A DNA stretch of 49,374 bases. It comes from JAGTRP01 sp035255045. Its GTDB lineage: Bacteria; Pseudomonadota; Gammaproteobacteria; Burkholderiales; Rhodocyclaceae. The translations under genes and the position numbers were made by a program. The notes under the pieces are model-generated. The model saw only the letters and a list, made by a program, of their open reading frames with translations, was not told the origin of the DNA and did not search any database. Every line of letters begins with the position of its first letter. Positions within the stretch are counted from its first letter, which is position 1. Of this stretch, positions 41,205 through 49,374 are shown piece after piece. The stretch covers positions 1 to 49,374 of the forward strand of contig DATFAA010000103.1 of the NCBI GenBank assembly GCA_035255045.1, written 5' to 3'.

Positions 41205-44200
41205 TTAGTAATTCTCTCGCAGATATATCACCGGCGAACGAGGCCCGCAGGAGCCGAAACATACGCGGACATCGCTGGTGGGCGGCAGCCATGCCCCGGC
41301 ATTGAGTTTGGAGGCGATGATGTCTACGTAGCCGTGGTGCCCGCTGCCCGGTCCCTCGGTGTACGTAATCGGACTAGTCAGCCACAGTCCGGCATCGCCG
41401 CCAATCAACTTGGCGATTAGGCTCGTTCCGGTGCTGAGGCAACAGTTGGCCAGGGACAGCGTGCCCATGCGCGCCGCGAGGTAATCCTTGACCAGGGCGT
41501 TCCGGGCGGTTGCAGGCGGCGCGTAGAATCTCAACCCCCCGTTTGCTTCTGTGGGGATCGCCAAGACGGTCTGGTGATCGACATCGTTCTTCACCCAGCC
41601 GTTACCGGTCCAGTACTGTGCCAAGACCGGCACCCGGAGAGGCAGGAACTCGGAACCAAAGGCATTGGACAGAGACAAGCGACCAAAACGCGCCTTGTTT
41701 GCTGCCTCATCGATATGCCGGCGCTCCATCGTTCCGTCCGGGTTGGATGCCAAAGTGTCACCGGTGGTGGCGTCAAGGTCAGCCTCGTGGTCGGGATTGC
41801 CCGAGGGCGGGATGGTAACCCCGTCGGCATCCCGTGGGGCCGCGCCGAAGTAAAGGTAGTCGAAGGGACCGTCCGGGTTGGTCGACCGGGTGAGGGTCAG
41901 AGCCACCGTAAACATGCTGCTGCCGCCCGTCCAGGCCGTATTGGTCGTCATACCGGTGTCCACTGACAGTCGCCCCGAAATGCCCGTCTTGACGGAACCG
42001 GTACCGGGCGGGCGGTTGACCGCCCCCAGTCCGAAACACTGGGCCGTACCGGCACACCCTGTTTTGAACCAGTTCGACCCACTATTCAGAGTAGCGGCAT
42101 CGAGCCTGGCCAAGCTGCCGGCATAGTTGGCGGTCACCTGATTGGCACCATTGTAGGCAGTCACGATCATCTGCATGAGAAACGGCTCACCCATGTAGAA
42201 GAAGGTGTCGGTCGGATAGACACTCACTCCCGTCACGGCGGTAAGGGCTGCCGTATCCAGGCTCACTGAAGTCCCGCTCACACCGCTTACCTTTGCCACC
42301 AATGTTCCTCCGGTTGCTCCAGCCCCTGGTATCCGAACCAGCCTGCCGACGAGATATTTGCCAGCATCGGAGGTCGATGAGACAGTCAGAATGGAGGGAG
42401 AAGCAAGATTGATCGCCCCGGTGGACAAGGGCGCCAAGTCGCTACGGGGCAAAACCTTGCCGGCAACTCCGAAGTGATCCGGGATGAAACGCTCGAATGC
42501 AGCGGTGTTGGAAATCAGCCCGAAATTGCAGCCGTATTTTCCATAGTTCGCGTTGCTGGCATAGGTGCCGCTGGTGTCTTTGGTGTTCGCATAGCCGTCG
42601 GCAACGCAATCGGCTTTCGTGCTGACGCTATCAACTCCCGTCCACGTCGCTGCTTTCACAGTATCGCAATCGTTAGTTGTCAGATCCTTGCATTCCGTGG
42701 CGGCATGCACGCCATCGTAGACGCCACGGGGCGAGGTCGTGTCTGTGGCAGGACTGTAGCCCGGGAGCAGGAAAGCTCCTACTTCGCTATAGGTGAAATC
42801 GCTGCCAGTTGCAGAGGACGAAGGCGTCCCGGAAGTTGCCGCCGGAAAGCTCCCCGTCACAACGCCGGATACGGTGGCCGGGCTGATCGGTTTTAGTGTG
42901 TGGTTGTCTATTTTTGCGATTCCGGTATAGCCGCTAGCACTACCGCTTATTCCGACCGTCGTCATGGCAAGGGAGAACTGGTCTCTTGCAGCCCTCAAGA
43001 CGGGCGTGCCGGCCGACGCATCGGTACTGGCATTGGATGACGTAACCGACGCGATTCCCGTAGGTCGCACTGAGAAAGAATCAGCGGAGCACGCCGCCGC
43101 GGTCGTTGTGAAACCACTGCAGGTGGAGCCGGAGCACTCCCTCATCACGGCGATCAAGTTCTTCCACGCCGACTTGAGAGTAAAGCTCGGCGAAAGCTTG
43201 GCGCCCTTGTCGCTTGTTGTAAACGTGACGATCTGCCTACCCGCCGTCTCGACTGCTTGCTTGCCTGTGCAGGAGGCATTGCAGGTACGCTCGGCGTTCG
43301 AACCGCAAGCCTGGTCGCTGTTGTCCACCAGTTTCACCTCGACATATTTGGTGGACGAGGCCGAATAGGTGGAATAGAGCCCCGTACTGGTCAGGGCCGC
43401 TACCCACAGCTTGAACGGGTCGCCCGTCAACTTCATGTAGATGTTGCCGGTCTGGAAGTACTGATAAGCCGGGATCGAGTTGGTCGCTGTCGGATAGGCC
43501 TCGTCGATGGCGGAGAAGCCGCTCGCCGCCCCCTCAGCGGGTGGCAGTACCGTTTGCGCGCAGACGCGGAGGCTGCCGATTTCGTGGATATTCCTGGAGC
43601 CGCCAGTCGAACCGGTGAAAGATATCTTCCAGTAATCCGGCACCAGCTTGCTTATCCAGCCTTGCGTGACGGCATAGCTCGCCTCGGGATAAGTATTGAA
43701 CGGCCCAAACAGGGCGGTATAGCTGCTGCCATCCCGGGTCGTAGCGTCGCGGTTGACCGTAACGTTGATCGTATTCGACTTATACCCGCGCGCATCAACG
43801 ATCACTTGGTACCTGTAGCCCGGCCCCGGGGTCGTCGACGTGCGGTTGGAGGTATCGATGCGAAGCCCGTCCGGATTGCTGCCCGTACCGCCTAGCCAGC
43901 GATAACCGTTCATCCCGCTCCCCGGCCCCCGTACCCCAACCGATTGGGGACGACAGGCGCTGGATGTGCACGCTCCTAATACCCGACCTTCAGTCGAACT
44001 CTGGTAATTGCCGTACTCATCAAGCGCCACACCGATCCACCCTCCGGCGAAACCAGGACATCCCCCTGCCAGCGTGCAATCCGAGATCGGATTTTGCCCC
44101 TTCTGGGCATAGCCCAAGGAGCCGCCAAATGCACCCGGAACGGCTGGTATGGAGTAATCGGACAGCGTCACAGCGAGTCCGTCTGCGCCTGTACTGCTGC

Positions 44201-45767
44201 CGTTGTAGGCGTAATGGAGGAACTCCACCGAGATGTAGTTGCCGGCGGCTGGGAAGATGCCAGGCACCGTGGCCGCCTTGGCATTGTTGCCGGTGTTCTC
44301 GGTAAGCCGGAGCAGACCCGTGGTGGTGTTGATGTAGGGATTGCTGATGCCGTCGCTGTTGGAAACGGCCCAGTTGCCGCCGAAGATGGTCGACGGATTC
44401 AAACTGGAGCGGCCAAAGGTGTCGCAGACACAGGTCAGGGAAACATCCGATGGCGTATTGGATGGAGGGGAACAGAAATCCGAAGTGACGGTATACGTTT
44501 GGCCGGTGAAATTGCCATTGCCCGCTCCCGTGCCGCCGAGCCGACGCCCTCCTCCGTCTATGACCGAATCATTGTCCACAAGATTCAGCCCCAGGACTCC
44601 CGTGCCGCCGCCCGTGTTTGCCGTGACCGTCCATGTTGTGCCGCTTCCGGTCACGGAAGCAATCGTGGCTCCGCTCAACCCCCCCGACTGCACCAGGGAA
44701 AAATCCGTACCATCCACGCCGGTCACGTTCGTACTGAACACTACCGTCCACGACACGGACGTCGCTCCCGCAGTCGGATTGGCACCGGCCCGGGTGATGG
44801 CGGTCACTGTCGGCGGCGAGACGGTATAGACCTGCCCCGTGAAATTCCCGTTGCCGGTCCCCGTTCCACCAAGCTTGCGTCCACCAGAAACCGCAGCGAT
44901 CGTATCGTCATCGATCAAGTTCAGTCCCAGAGTTCCCGTACCGCTTCCCAGGTTTGCCGTAACCGTCCACGTGGTTCCGCTACCGGTCACGGAGGCGATG
45001 GTGGCACCTGACATGCCGGCCGCCTGGACCAATGCGAAGTCGCTCGCGTTAACCCCGGCAACGGCATCGTTGAAAGTCACTGTCCAGGATGCGGTCGTGG
45101 CAGCGCCGGAAATGGGATCGGTGCCGGCCCGATTGATGGAGGAGACCACCAGTTTTGGCGTGTAATCGACCACAATCTGGATGTAGTCCACATAGACATA
45201 TGCGTAGCCGGCATTGGTCTTGATGGCCGAGAAGGCTGCGCCGAAGTTGCCGTTGTTGATGTCCGCCAGCGTCCACGTGTCGCCCCACAAATCGGTGGGT
45301 CCCCCATGAGCTTCTACTACGTCGGAGGTTGTGTACTTGGTGTTCGTGGCACGATCGGCCGCGCCAATTGTGCCGGCCTTGACCAGCCGCACGGCATTGT
45401 CCTGAAAGCCGTTCGAGCCGCCCCTCCTGTCCACCCTGACGGTAATGCCATCGATCGTGGCTCCGGCCGGAATGGATGAAAAATCGTAGCCGGTGCAGCG
45501 CAGGTAGCGAGTGCTCGACTTGTTGAGCAAGGCGATCGCATAGAAACCGTTGTCGCTCAAGGCATTGCTGGTATTGAACCAGGACGCACCTGTGTCCGAA
45601 TTACCACATGAGGAAGGATATGAGCTGGCTGTTGCTGCCATTCCTTCACCGGCGCAGCACAGCGCGAGGAGAAGCACCGAGAGCTGGAATGCATAAAGAA
45701 GCCACGCCTTGGCCCTGGCTCTCGAAGGCAGCACGGTCTTCTGCACAAATCGCAGTTTGCTCAGCAT
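41205..45767 (-). CDS. mshQ: MshQ-like giant surface protein with lectin-like and DUF6701 domains
   Basis: A 1520-residue exported protein. A long signal peptide ends near residue 45 (GEGMAA). Residues 46-203 form a beta-rich module; two Ig-like repeats follow (about 206-430). Then comes a legume-lectin/LamG-like domain (about 448-738) with GGSLGYAQK, GGWIGVALDEYGNY and GVRGPGSGMNGYRWLGG. The C-terminal half is DUF6701, marked by DSFSVRPTG and VLAQYWTGNGWVKND. Such MshQ proteins are probable pilus-associated adhesins; the ligand is unknown. Cysteine pairs are numerous, fitting an extracellular protein. It ends the pilin unit, 35 nt after mshP. Confidence 0.9.
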   Translation of the reverse strand: MLSKLRFVQKTVLPSRARAKAWLLYAFQLSVLLLALCCAGEGMAATASSYPSSCGNSDTGASWFNTSNALSDNGFYAIALLNKSSTRYLRCTGYDFSSIPAGATIDGITVRVDRRGGSNGFQDNAVRLVKAGTIGAADRATNTKYTTSDVVEAHGGPTDLWGDTWTLADINNGNFGAAFSAIKTNAGYAYVYVDYIQIVVDYTPKLVVSSINRAGTDPISGAATTASWTVTFNDAVAGVNASDFALVQAAGMSGATIASVTGSGTTWTVTANLGSGTGTLGLNLIDDDTIAAVSGGRKLGGTGTGNGNFTGQVYTVSPPTVTAITRAGANPTAGATSVSWTVVFSTNVTGVDGTDFSLVQSGGLSGATIASVTGSGTTWTVTANTGGGTGVLGLNLVDNDSVIDGGGRRLGGTGAGNGNFTGQTYTVTSDFCSPPSNTPSDVSLTCVCDTFGRSSLNPSTIFGGNWAVSNSDGISNPYINTTTGLLRLTENTGNNAKAATVPGIFPAAGNYISVEFLHYAYNGSSTGADGLAVTLSDYSIPAVPGAFGGSLGYAQKGQNPISDCTLAGGCPGFAGGWIGVALDEYGNYQSSTEGRVLGACTSSACRPQSVGVRGPGSGMNGYRWLGGTGSNPDGLRIDTSNRTSTTPGPGYRYQVIVDARGYKSNTINVTVNRDATTRDGSSYTALFGPFNTYPEASYAVTQGWISKLVPDYWKISFTGSTGGSRNIHEIGSLRVCAQTVLPPAEGAASGFSAIDEAYPTATNSIPAYQYFQTGNIYMKLTGDPFKLWVAALTSTGLYSTYSASSTKYVEVKLVDNSDQACGSNAERTCNASCTGKQAVETAGRQIVTFTTSDKGAKLSPSFTLKSAWKNLIAVMRECSGSTCSGFTTTAAACSADSFSVRPTGIASVTSSNASTDASAGTPVLRAARDQFSLAMTTVGISGSASGYTGIAKIDNHTLKPISPATVSGVVTGSFPAATSGTPSSSATGSDFTYSEVGAFLLPGYSPATDTTSPRGVYDGVHAATECKDLTTNDCDTVKAATWTGVDSVSTKADCVADGYANTKDTSGTYASNANYGKYGCNFGLISNTAAFERFIPDHFGVAGKVLPRSDLAPLSTGAINLASPSILTVSSTSDAGKYLVGRLVRIPGAGATGGTLVAKVSGVSGTSVSLDTAALTAVTGVSVYPTDTFFYMGEPFLMQMIVTAYNGANQVTANYAGSLARLDAATLNSGSNWFKTGCAGTAQCFGLGAVNRPPGTGSVKTGISGRLSVDTGMTTNTAWTGGSSMFTVALTLTRSTNPDGPFDYLYFGAAPRDADGVTIPPSGNPDHEADLDATTGDTLASNPDGTMERRHIDEAANKARFGRLSLSNAFGSEFLPLRVPVLAQYWTGNGWVKNDVDHQTVLAIPTEANGGLRFYAPPATARNALVKDYLAARMGTLSLANCCLSTGTSLIAKLIGGDAGLWLTSPITYTEGPGSGHHGYVDIIASKLNAGAWLPPTSDVRVCFGSCGPRSPVIYLRENY
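44478..45152 (-). repeat. Tandem pair of about 110-residue Ig-like repeats inside mshQ
   Basis: Residues about 206-320 and 321-430 of MshQ are duplicates. A stretch of 20 residues, SGATIASVTGSGTTWTVTAN, is identical in both, yet about half of its codons differ silently. Both units end in a NGNFTGQxYTV segment. Confidence 0.85.
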
Positions 45768-45802
45768 GTCATTCCGCTTTCACCGGATACGCTCTTGGCG
45801 GC

Positions 45803-46342
45803 TCAGCAATCATAAGGCGCCGCCGCGCTTGAAGCGTCACGGCATTTTTCGGCAACCACCTGGACTTCTCGCTCTATGGTGAGGCCAGCCGGCCCCGGTC
45901 CTCTGGCCGTTGCAGTCAGGCGAAAGATTCGTACGCGGCGGCAGCCTTCTTGGTAATAGTCCTCGCTTGAACTATCAGGAGGAAATTGTTCGCACTTGAA
46001 ATGCATGTCGAACCCGTCCAGGTTCGGCAGGGGAAAATCTTCGGGTTGCGGACAGCTGGGGAGCACCACCGCGGAGATGCAAGCGCCCGCGGCGGGAATG
46101 ATCTCGGTGTGGTCTGCATCAGGGTCTTCCAAGACCTTATAGAGCCCCCACTCCACCCCGGCCCGCGCTGCCTGGTAGGCCCTGGCGCTCAACACATCCG
46201 CCGCAGAAGTGGCGTGGGACGTCGAGATCATGCTCGCCATCAGGGCCGCCAGTCCGGCAAAGAGGAGCAGCAGGAAGATGGCCGTGATCACCGAGACGCC
46301 ATGCTGTTTCCTCAGCAGTGAACCGAATCTCCGCGACATCAT
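45803..46342 (-). CDS. mshP: MSHA minor pilin-like protein MshP (PilX-like)
   Basis: A 179-residue prepilin-like protein. The leader ends KQHG, followed by VSVITAIFLLLLFAGL; position 5 of the mature protein is Thr, not the Glu of ordinary pilins. That exception is typical of GspK/PilX-type tip subunits. The C-terminal domain has several cysteines (CISAVVLPSC, CEQF, CRRV, a final C). ATG overlaps the mshO stop by 4 nt, and mshQ follows. It probably sits at the pilus tip together with MshQ (inference). Confidence 0.88.
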   Translation of the reverse strand: MMSRRFGSLLRKQHGVSVITAIFLLLLFAGLAALMASMISTSHATSAADVLSARAYQAARAGVEWGLYKVLEDPDADHTEIIPAAGACISAVVLPSCPQPEDFPLPNLDGFDMHFKCEQFPPDSSSEDYYQEGCRRVRIFRLTATARGPGPAGLTIEREVQVVAEKCRDASSAAAPYDC

Positions 46343-47247
46343 GGCGTGTTCAAGACCTCCACTTGGTGCAGCAGATTAACTGTTTCGCCATTGGCGGAGA
46401 GGGCGAGATTGAGGGACACCAAGCCGTTGCGCTGGAGAGCCGGCGATCCATCGTAGGATAGGCTGCAGCTGGATACATTATTGACCAGTACCGCCGACTG
46501 GACTGCCGGGCAGCCGGTGTAAGGCAGCAAGACGCCAAATCCCCCGGTCGGCTGAACGTCCTGGAATGCATAGCACCAGCGCCGAATAATCTGCCCCGCG
46601 GCAGGGTCGGCCGCATTAGGGGCACACTCGAAGCTCACGGGCCCGCTCACGATATGGAAGCGGTTGGCTGGGGAAGCAAAGGGCAGAGGTAGGTTTGAAG
46701 GAGCCGTGCGCTTCGTGAAAGTCACCGTCGACAATGAATTTCCGACGCCGGCTGCAGGAATCAAGCGCCGGTTGTCACCCTCGTATACGTCACTGCCGTT
46801 GTGGGTGCCGTCGGGATGCGGAATCCCGAGGTTATAGATCACTAGCTGCTGCCCGCTGGCAATGTTGACTGGCGGCCCCAAGACCTCGAAGGAGGTATCG
46901 CCGGCATCGGCGAAGTCCAGGATGTCTTCGGTTCCGCTCAGGCCGACATCGGCCCGATAACGCCCAGCTGTCGCGATAGGGACATATTCCAGAAAAAAGC
47001 TGGTTCCGGAGAGTGTCACCCTGACGCTGTTCGGCAAAGCCGACTGCAGCTCGCGGGTTATTCGGCGCAGGGCCGTATCCGCTCCGTCGGCAAGCTCCGT
47101 CCGTGCGGAAATGTCGAAATAGGACTGGATCTGCCAGCGCCCGAACATCGCAACCAGGGCCACCAGGATGCCGCCGACGACGATGGAGACAATCATCTCC
47201 ACCAATGTGAAACCTGCTTGCGAAGACCTATCAGTAGCGCGGCGCAT
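46339..47247 (-). CDS. mshO: MSHA minor pilin MshO (PilW-like)
   Basis: A 302-residue prepilin with leader MRRATDRSSQAG and the N-terminal helix FTLVEMIVSIVVGGILVALV (Glu5 present). The segment RTELADGADTALRRITRELQ is the PilW/GspJ-like signature. The globular domain contains a cysteine pair near the C-terminus (CAPN ... RRWCYAF, CPAV ... VSSCSLSY). It overlaps mshD by 17 nt and mshP by 4 nt. It is expected to be part of the minor-pilin priming complex. Confidence 0.92.
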   Translation of the reverse strand: MRRATDRSSQAGFTLVEMIVSIVVGGILVALVAMFGRWQIQSYFDISARTELADGADTALRRITRELQSALPNSVRVTLSGTSFFLEYVPIATAGRYRADVGLSGTEDILDFADAGDTSFEVLGPPVNIASGQQLVIYNLGIPHPDGTHNGSDVYEGDNRRLIPAAGVGNSLSTVTFTKRTAPSNLPLPFASPANRFHIVSGPVSFECAPNAADPAAGQIIRRWCYAFQDVQPTGGFGVLLPYTGCPAVQSAVLVNNVSSCSLSYDGSPALQRNGLVSLNLALSANGETVNLLHQVEVLNTP

Positions 47248-47824
47248 AGCGGAACCGATAGCCGGTCAGCGTTAGGGGCTCGGCATTGCTGCCTGTCACG
47301 GTGACATCCACCTTCAGGGCCGCACCGGCTGCGGACAGGCCAAAAGTCCCGCCCGCCCGGGTAATGGCTACTCTAGCCGTATAGCCTGCCACCGCGGCAC
47401 TTGAGAGGCCGGTCACGCCATCCTGGGTGTAGTCGGCATAGTCGGCCACGTTGTCGAATTGCTTGCCGGGGTTGCCATCGAAGCGGGACTCCACCCCGGC
47501 GGGAATGGAGGTCAGCGGATTGCCCTGGTTGTCCTGGTCGTTGCCCGCCACCGCGCAGGTCGGCACTGCTCCCGACAGCGTGGCGGTGCCGGCGTTGGCA
47601 TCATCCGGGTCGCAGTAGGTGAAGGGTTGGTGCAGTATTTCCGCCAGCAGCGACTCGGCGATGGCCAGTTGTTGCTTCCGCAGTTGCGGGTCGGCGCTGA
47701 ACCGGAGAGACGGCCTCATGGTGGCTAGGACGCCGATCACTCCGACGCTCACGACGACGATGAAGACAATCTGCTCGATGAGGGTAACCCCACCCTGGCG
47801 GGGAAAACGGTCCTCAGTGGACAT
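47231..47824 (-). CDS. mshD: MSHA minor pilin MshD (PilV-like)
   Basis: A 197-residue prepilin with leader ending RQGG and mature start VTLIEQIVFIVVVSVGVIGV, including Glu5. This PilV/GspI-like helix is followed by LRKQQLAIAESLLAEILHQPF. The domain holds a Cys pair (YCDPDDANAG, PTCAVAG). It overlaps mshC by 11 nt and mshO by 17 nt, so these minor pilins are translationally coupled. Confidence 0.92.
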   Translation of the reverse strand: MSTEDRFPRQGGVTLIEQIVFIVVVSVGVIGVLATMRPSLRFSADPQLRKQQLAIAESLLAEILHQPFTYCDPDDANAGTATLSGAVPTCAVAGNDQDNQGNPLTSIPAGVESRFDGNPGKQFDNVADYADYTQDGVTGLSSAAVAGYTARVAITRAGGTFGLSAAGAALKVDVTVTGSNAEPLTLTGYRFRYAPRY

Positions 47825-48365
47825 AACCGGTTTCGGCTTCGACCGTTATCGGTAAAGCTGCCAGATCGGTAACGGTGATGACAGCACCCGCGGTGGACCT
47901 GCCCTGGGGATCAAATGTTATCCAGCCGGGTGGGACGGTCGCATAGCTGGCGTTCCCCGTTGCCGTTACAGACAATGGCTCACCCCGAGGACCATTCAGA
48001 GCCGGGCCCCCGGTTGTGCAATCACCGGCGCCGAATCCGGTTTCGATATGGACTATCAGATGCCGGTTGTCTGCCGCTGCCGCGCACACCGTCCGTCGTG
48101 CGGCAATGGCGGATTTCTGGGCGAAGCGTAGGGCTGCGACGGTTTCGTCCCGGAGTTGTCGGTCTTCGAAGCCAGTTTCGCCTGTCACGCGAGGAAAGAT
48201 CACTGCCGCGAGAATCCCCGCAACCAATAGAACCGCCACCAACTCCACCAGGGTGAAACCCCGTGACCGGCAAGTATCGCTAGGCGAAAAAAGCCCGGGA
48301 GGTTGCCCGGGCTCTCGTATCTCACAGCGCCGTGGTGGCCAAACAGAACACTCCATCGGTGCCAC
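47814..48365 (-). CDS. mshC: MSHA minor pilin MshC (GspH-like), start uncertain
   Basis: Prepilin with the conserved G-FTLVELVAVLLVAGILAAV helix and a GspH-like body (ETVAALRFAQKSAIAARRTV). The prepilin Gly/Phe site lies near 48260. The only in-frame starts upstream are GTG 48365 and ATG 48356, giving a 32-35-residue leader, unusually long, and neither has a good ribosome-binding site. That leader (REPGQPPGLF) is encoded across an intrinsic terminator. Translation through the leader would unfold the hairpin; alternatively a non-standard start is used. It overlaps mshD. Confidence 0.85.
   Translation of the reverse strand: MAPMECSVWPPRRCEIREPGQPPGLFSPSDTCRSRGFTLVELVAVLLVAGILAAVIFPRVTGETGFEDRQLRDETVAALRFAQKSAIAARRTVCAAAADNRHLIVHIETGFGAGDCTTGGPALNGPRGEPLSVTATGNASYATVPPGWITFDPQGRSTAGAVITVTDLAALPITVEAETGYVH
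48287..48312 (-). terminator. Intrinsic terminator between mshA and mshC
   Basis: On the minus strand GCCCGGG / CCCGGGC (7 bp, 6-nt loop; 48293-48312) is followed by TTTTTT (48287-48292). It lies about 95 nt after the mshA stop and inside the apparent mshC leader. It would let MshA be made in excess over the minor pilins. Confidence 0.8.
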
Positions 48366-48406
48366 AGATCATCACGACAGGGCTGTAACGTCACCCCTCA
48401 TAGTCT

Positions 48407-48847
48407 TCAGCAGCCGCTGGTGTTCCTGGTGTAGGTCGGTGCCACGCCAGCGCCAGCGGAAGCTGTGTAGCCAACACCGCAGGTCGTAGTGCCGTAACCG
48501 CTGTAGAACATCCCGGCGCTCGTCCCGGAAATCTTGGCCGCATCGACGTCCATGACCTTTAGCAACTCACTAGCATTGGTGGCAAAACCGTTTGTGATAC
48601 CAACGGTTCCGCTCACGCCCGTAATGGTAAGTGACTGGACACCCGATAGCTGGCTGGCCGAAGCCGCCTTGGCATAAATCATCGTGTTGGCCGAGCGCAT
48701 GGAACCTTCGAGCGCTTCCACGACGGATTTCCGTGCATCCGCGCCCAGGTCGATGAACTTCGGCAGTGCAGTCGCCGCCAGAATCCCCAGAATGACAATG
48801 ACGACGATCAGCTCGATGAGCGTAAAACCTTGTTGCTTCATTTTCAT
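48407..48847 (-). CDS. mshA: Major MSHA pilin MshA
   Basis: A 146-residue prepilin with a 7-residue leader (MKMKQQG) and the mature helix FTLIELIVVIVILGILAATA, Glu5 present. The body (KFIDLGADARKSVVEALEGSMRSA-type helix) matches MshA-like pilins; a cysteine pair (TTCGVGY and the terminal TSGC) can form the C-terminal disulfide loop. A strong GGGGGG site precedes the ATG. It lies 36 nt after the other pilin gene and just before the terminator at 48287. Confidence 0.9.
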   Translation of the reverse strand: MKMKQQGFTLIELIVVIVILGILAATALPKFIDLGADARKSVVEALEGSMRSANTMIYAKAASASQLSGVQSLTITGVSGTVGITNGFATNASELLKVMDVDAAKISGTSAGMFYSGYGTTTCGVGYTASAGAGVAPTYTRNTSGC

Positions 48848-48883
48848 GGTATCCCCCCTTTGGAATGAATCGCGGAAATTGTA

Positions 48884-49374
48884 TCAGCAGCCAGAAATCG
48901 TCAGCCCACTGATGATTGAAGCGGTATTGGACAGTGCCGGTTGCGTGTAGGTGAAATAGCAGCTTGCAACGTCGGTGGCGCCGACCACGCTAAAGGTAGC
49001 TACCCCGGTGTTGGCGGCGTACGTATAACCTTCAGCCTCCAACTGTGCGCGAGTCGGATTGTAGATGCCGGTAAGACCTGCAGCGGACAGGATGCCCGGG
49101 TTAGCCTCGAAGGCAGTGACTTCCGGATAGCCATAGACGGTGTAAACCAAGCCGCTTTCGGTACAGACCTGACCGGTCGCGGCGTTGCTGTTGTTGGCCT
49201 TGACGCCGGTGGTGCCGCAGTTGTTGGCATCGGCGATACTGCCCCTGGACAGGGTCGTGGCATGCACCAGGGCGGCCGCCGCCGACACGCTGCCCCGCGC
49301 CGCCTGCAGCTTGGCGATCCGGGCGTCGCGCTGAAGGTTGATGAACCGAGGCAGCGCGACCGCGGCAAGAATGC
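48884..49374 (-). CDS. mshB: MshB/MshA-like pilin, 5' end cut by the window edge
   Basis: Partial gene. The visible part starts inside the N-terminal helix (ILAAVALPRFINLQRDARI) and continues as a normal pilin to a C-terminal CYFTYT ... TISGC. It clearly resembles the adjacent MshA (helix LQAARGSVSAAAALVHA; both end in SGC). Roughly 20 residues of leader and helix lie beyond position 49374. A further cysteine pair (NNCGTTG, QVCTESG) is typical. Position before mshA suggests MshB, but it could be a second MshA. Confidence 0.88.
   Translation of the reverse strand, partial: ILAAVALPRFINLQRDARIAKLQAARGSVSAAAALVHATTLSRGSIADANNCGTTGVKANNSNAATGQVCTESGLVYTVYGYPEVTAFEANPGILSAAGLTGIYNPTRAQLEAEGYTYAANTGVATFSVVGATDVASCYFTYTQPALSNTASIISGLTISGC

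Noticed and set aside
48318..48385. Short frame after mshA resembling a pilin tail (MICGTDGVFC...)
   Set aside because: Only about 16 codons, no ribosome-binding site, and mshA already has a complete C-terminus with its terminal cysteine; could be chance.
1..49374. CRISPR arrays, insertion sequences, prophage genes, tRNA or rRNA genes
   Set aside because: No repeat-spacer pattern, transposase, integrase or tRNA cloverleaf was found; most gaps between genes are under 130 bp, and the single gap over 300 bp (6057-6563) is described.

Overview
The window reads as a GC-rich betaproteobacterial chromosome, most likely Rhodocyclales. This rests on protein character (DUF502 next to AspS, CNP1-like protein, bactofilin next to ErpA, Coq7, cytochrome c4, a PglL-like ligase) and on gene order. 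The genus cannot be named from sequence alone. Almost the whole window is densely coding.

Left part (0-14 kb) is mostly housekeeping. It holds tyrS (with two tandem rRNA-type promoters downstream of it firing off the left edge), an M23 murein hydrolase, erpA, a bactofilin, a short membrane coiled-coil protein, argC, rplM-rpsI, an OsmC protein, coq7, a CNP1-like protein and rppH. proS, a lytic transglycosylase, ffh, a YpjD-type haem-export protein and a CNNM/CBS transporter follow.

Middle part (14.7-31 kb): a canonical type IV pilus set pilB-pilC-pilD, then fmdB-like/DUF502/aspS. A secreted barnase-type RNase with its barstar inhibitor is packed tightly between aspS and nudB. Then come hsp20 (with a sigma-32-like promoter), argB, two HDOD signalling proteins, a HAD nucleotidase, slmA, hemB, engB, cytochrome c4 and a CBS protein.

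Right part (30-49 kb): bioB-bioC diverging from comF, a PglL/Wzy-type O-oligosaccharyltransferase, and then a large MSHA-type pilus locus wholly on the minus strand. In transcription order this is an mshB-like pilin (cut by the window edge), mshA, mshC, mshD, mshO, mshP, a giant mshQ adhesin, and then a second unit mshI, mshI2(pilN), mshJ, mshK, mshL, mshM, mshN. MshE and MshG (ATPase and platform) are not in the window. The PglL-like enzyme sits convergently against mshN and may glycosylate the pilins.

The most interesting non-coding signals are two putative small RNAs carrying C-rich, anti-Shine-Dalgarno motifs. One (minus strand, about 6164-6275) lies upstream of rplM. The other (plus strand, about 27479-27583) is convergent with engB, the genomic position of Spot 42, ErsA and sX13, and is preceded by a sigma-E/AlgU-like promoter. 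A strong intrinsic terminator lies between mshA and mshC, inside the only apparent mshC leader.
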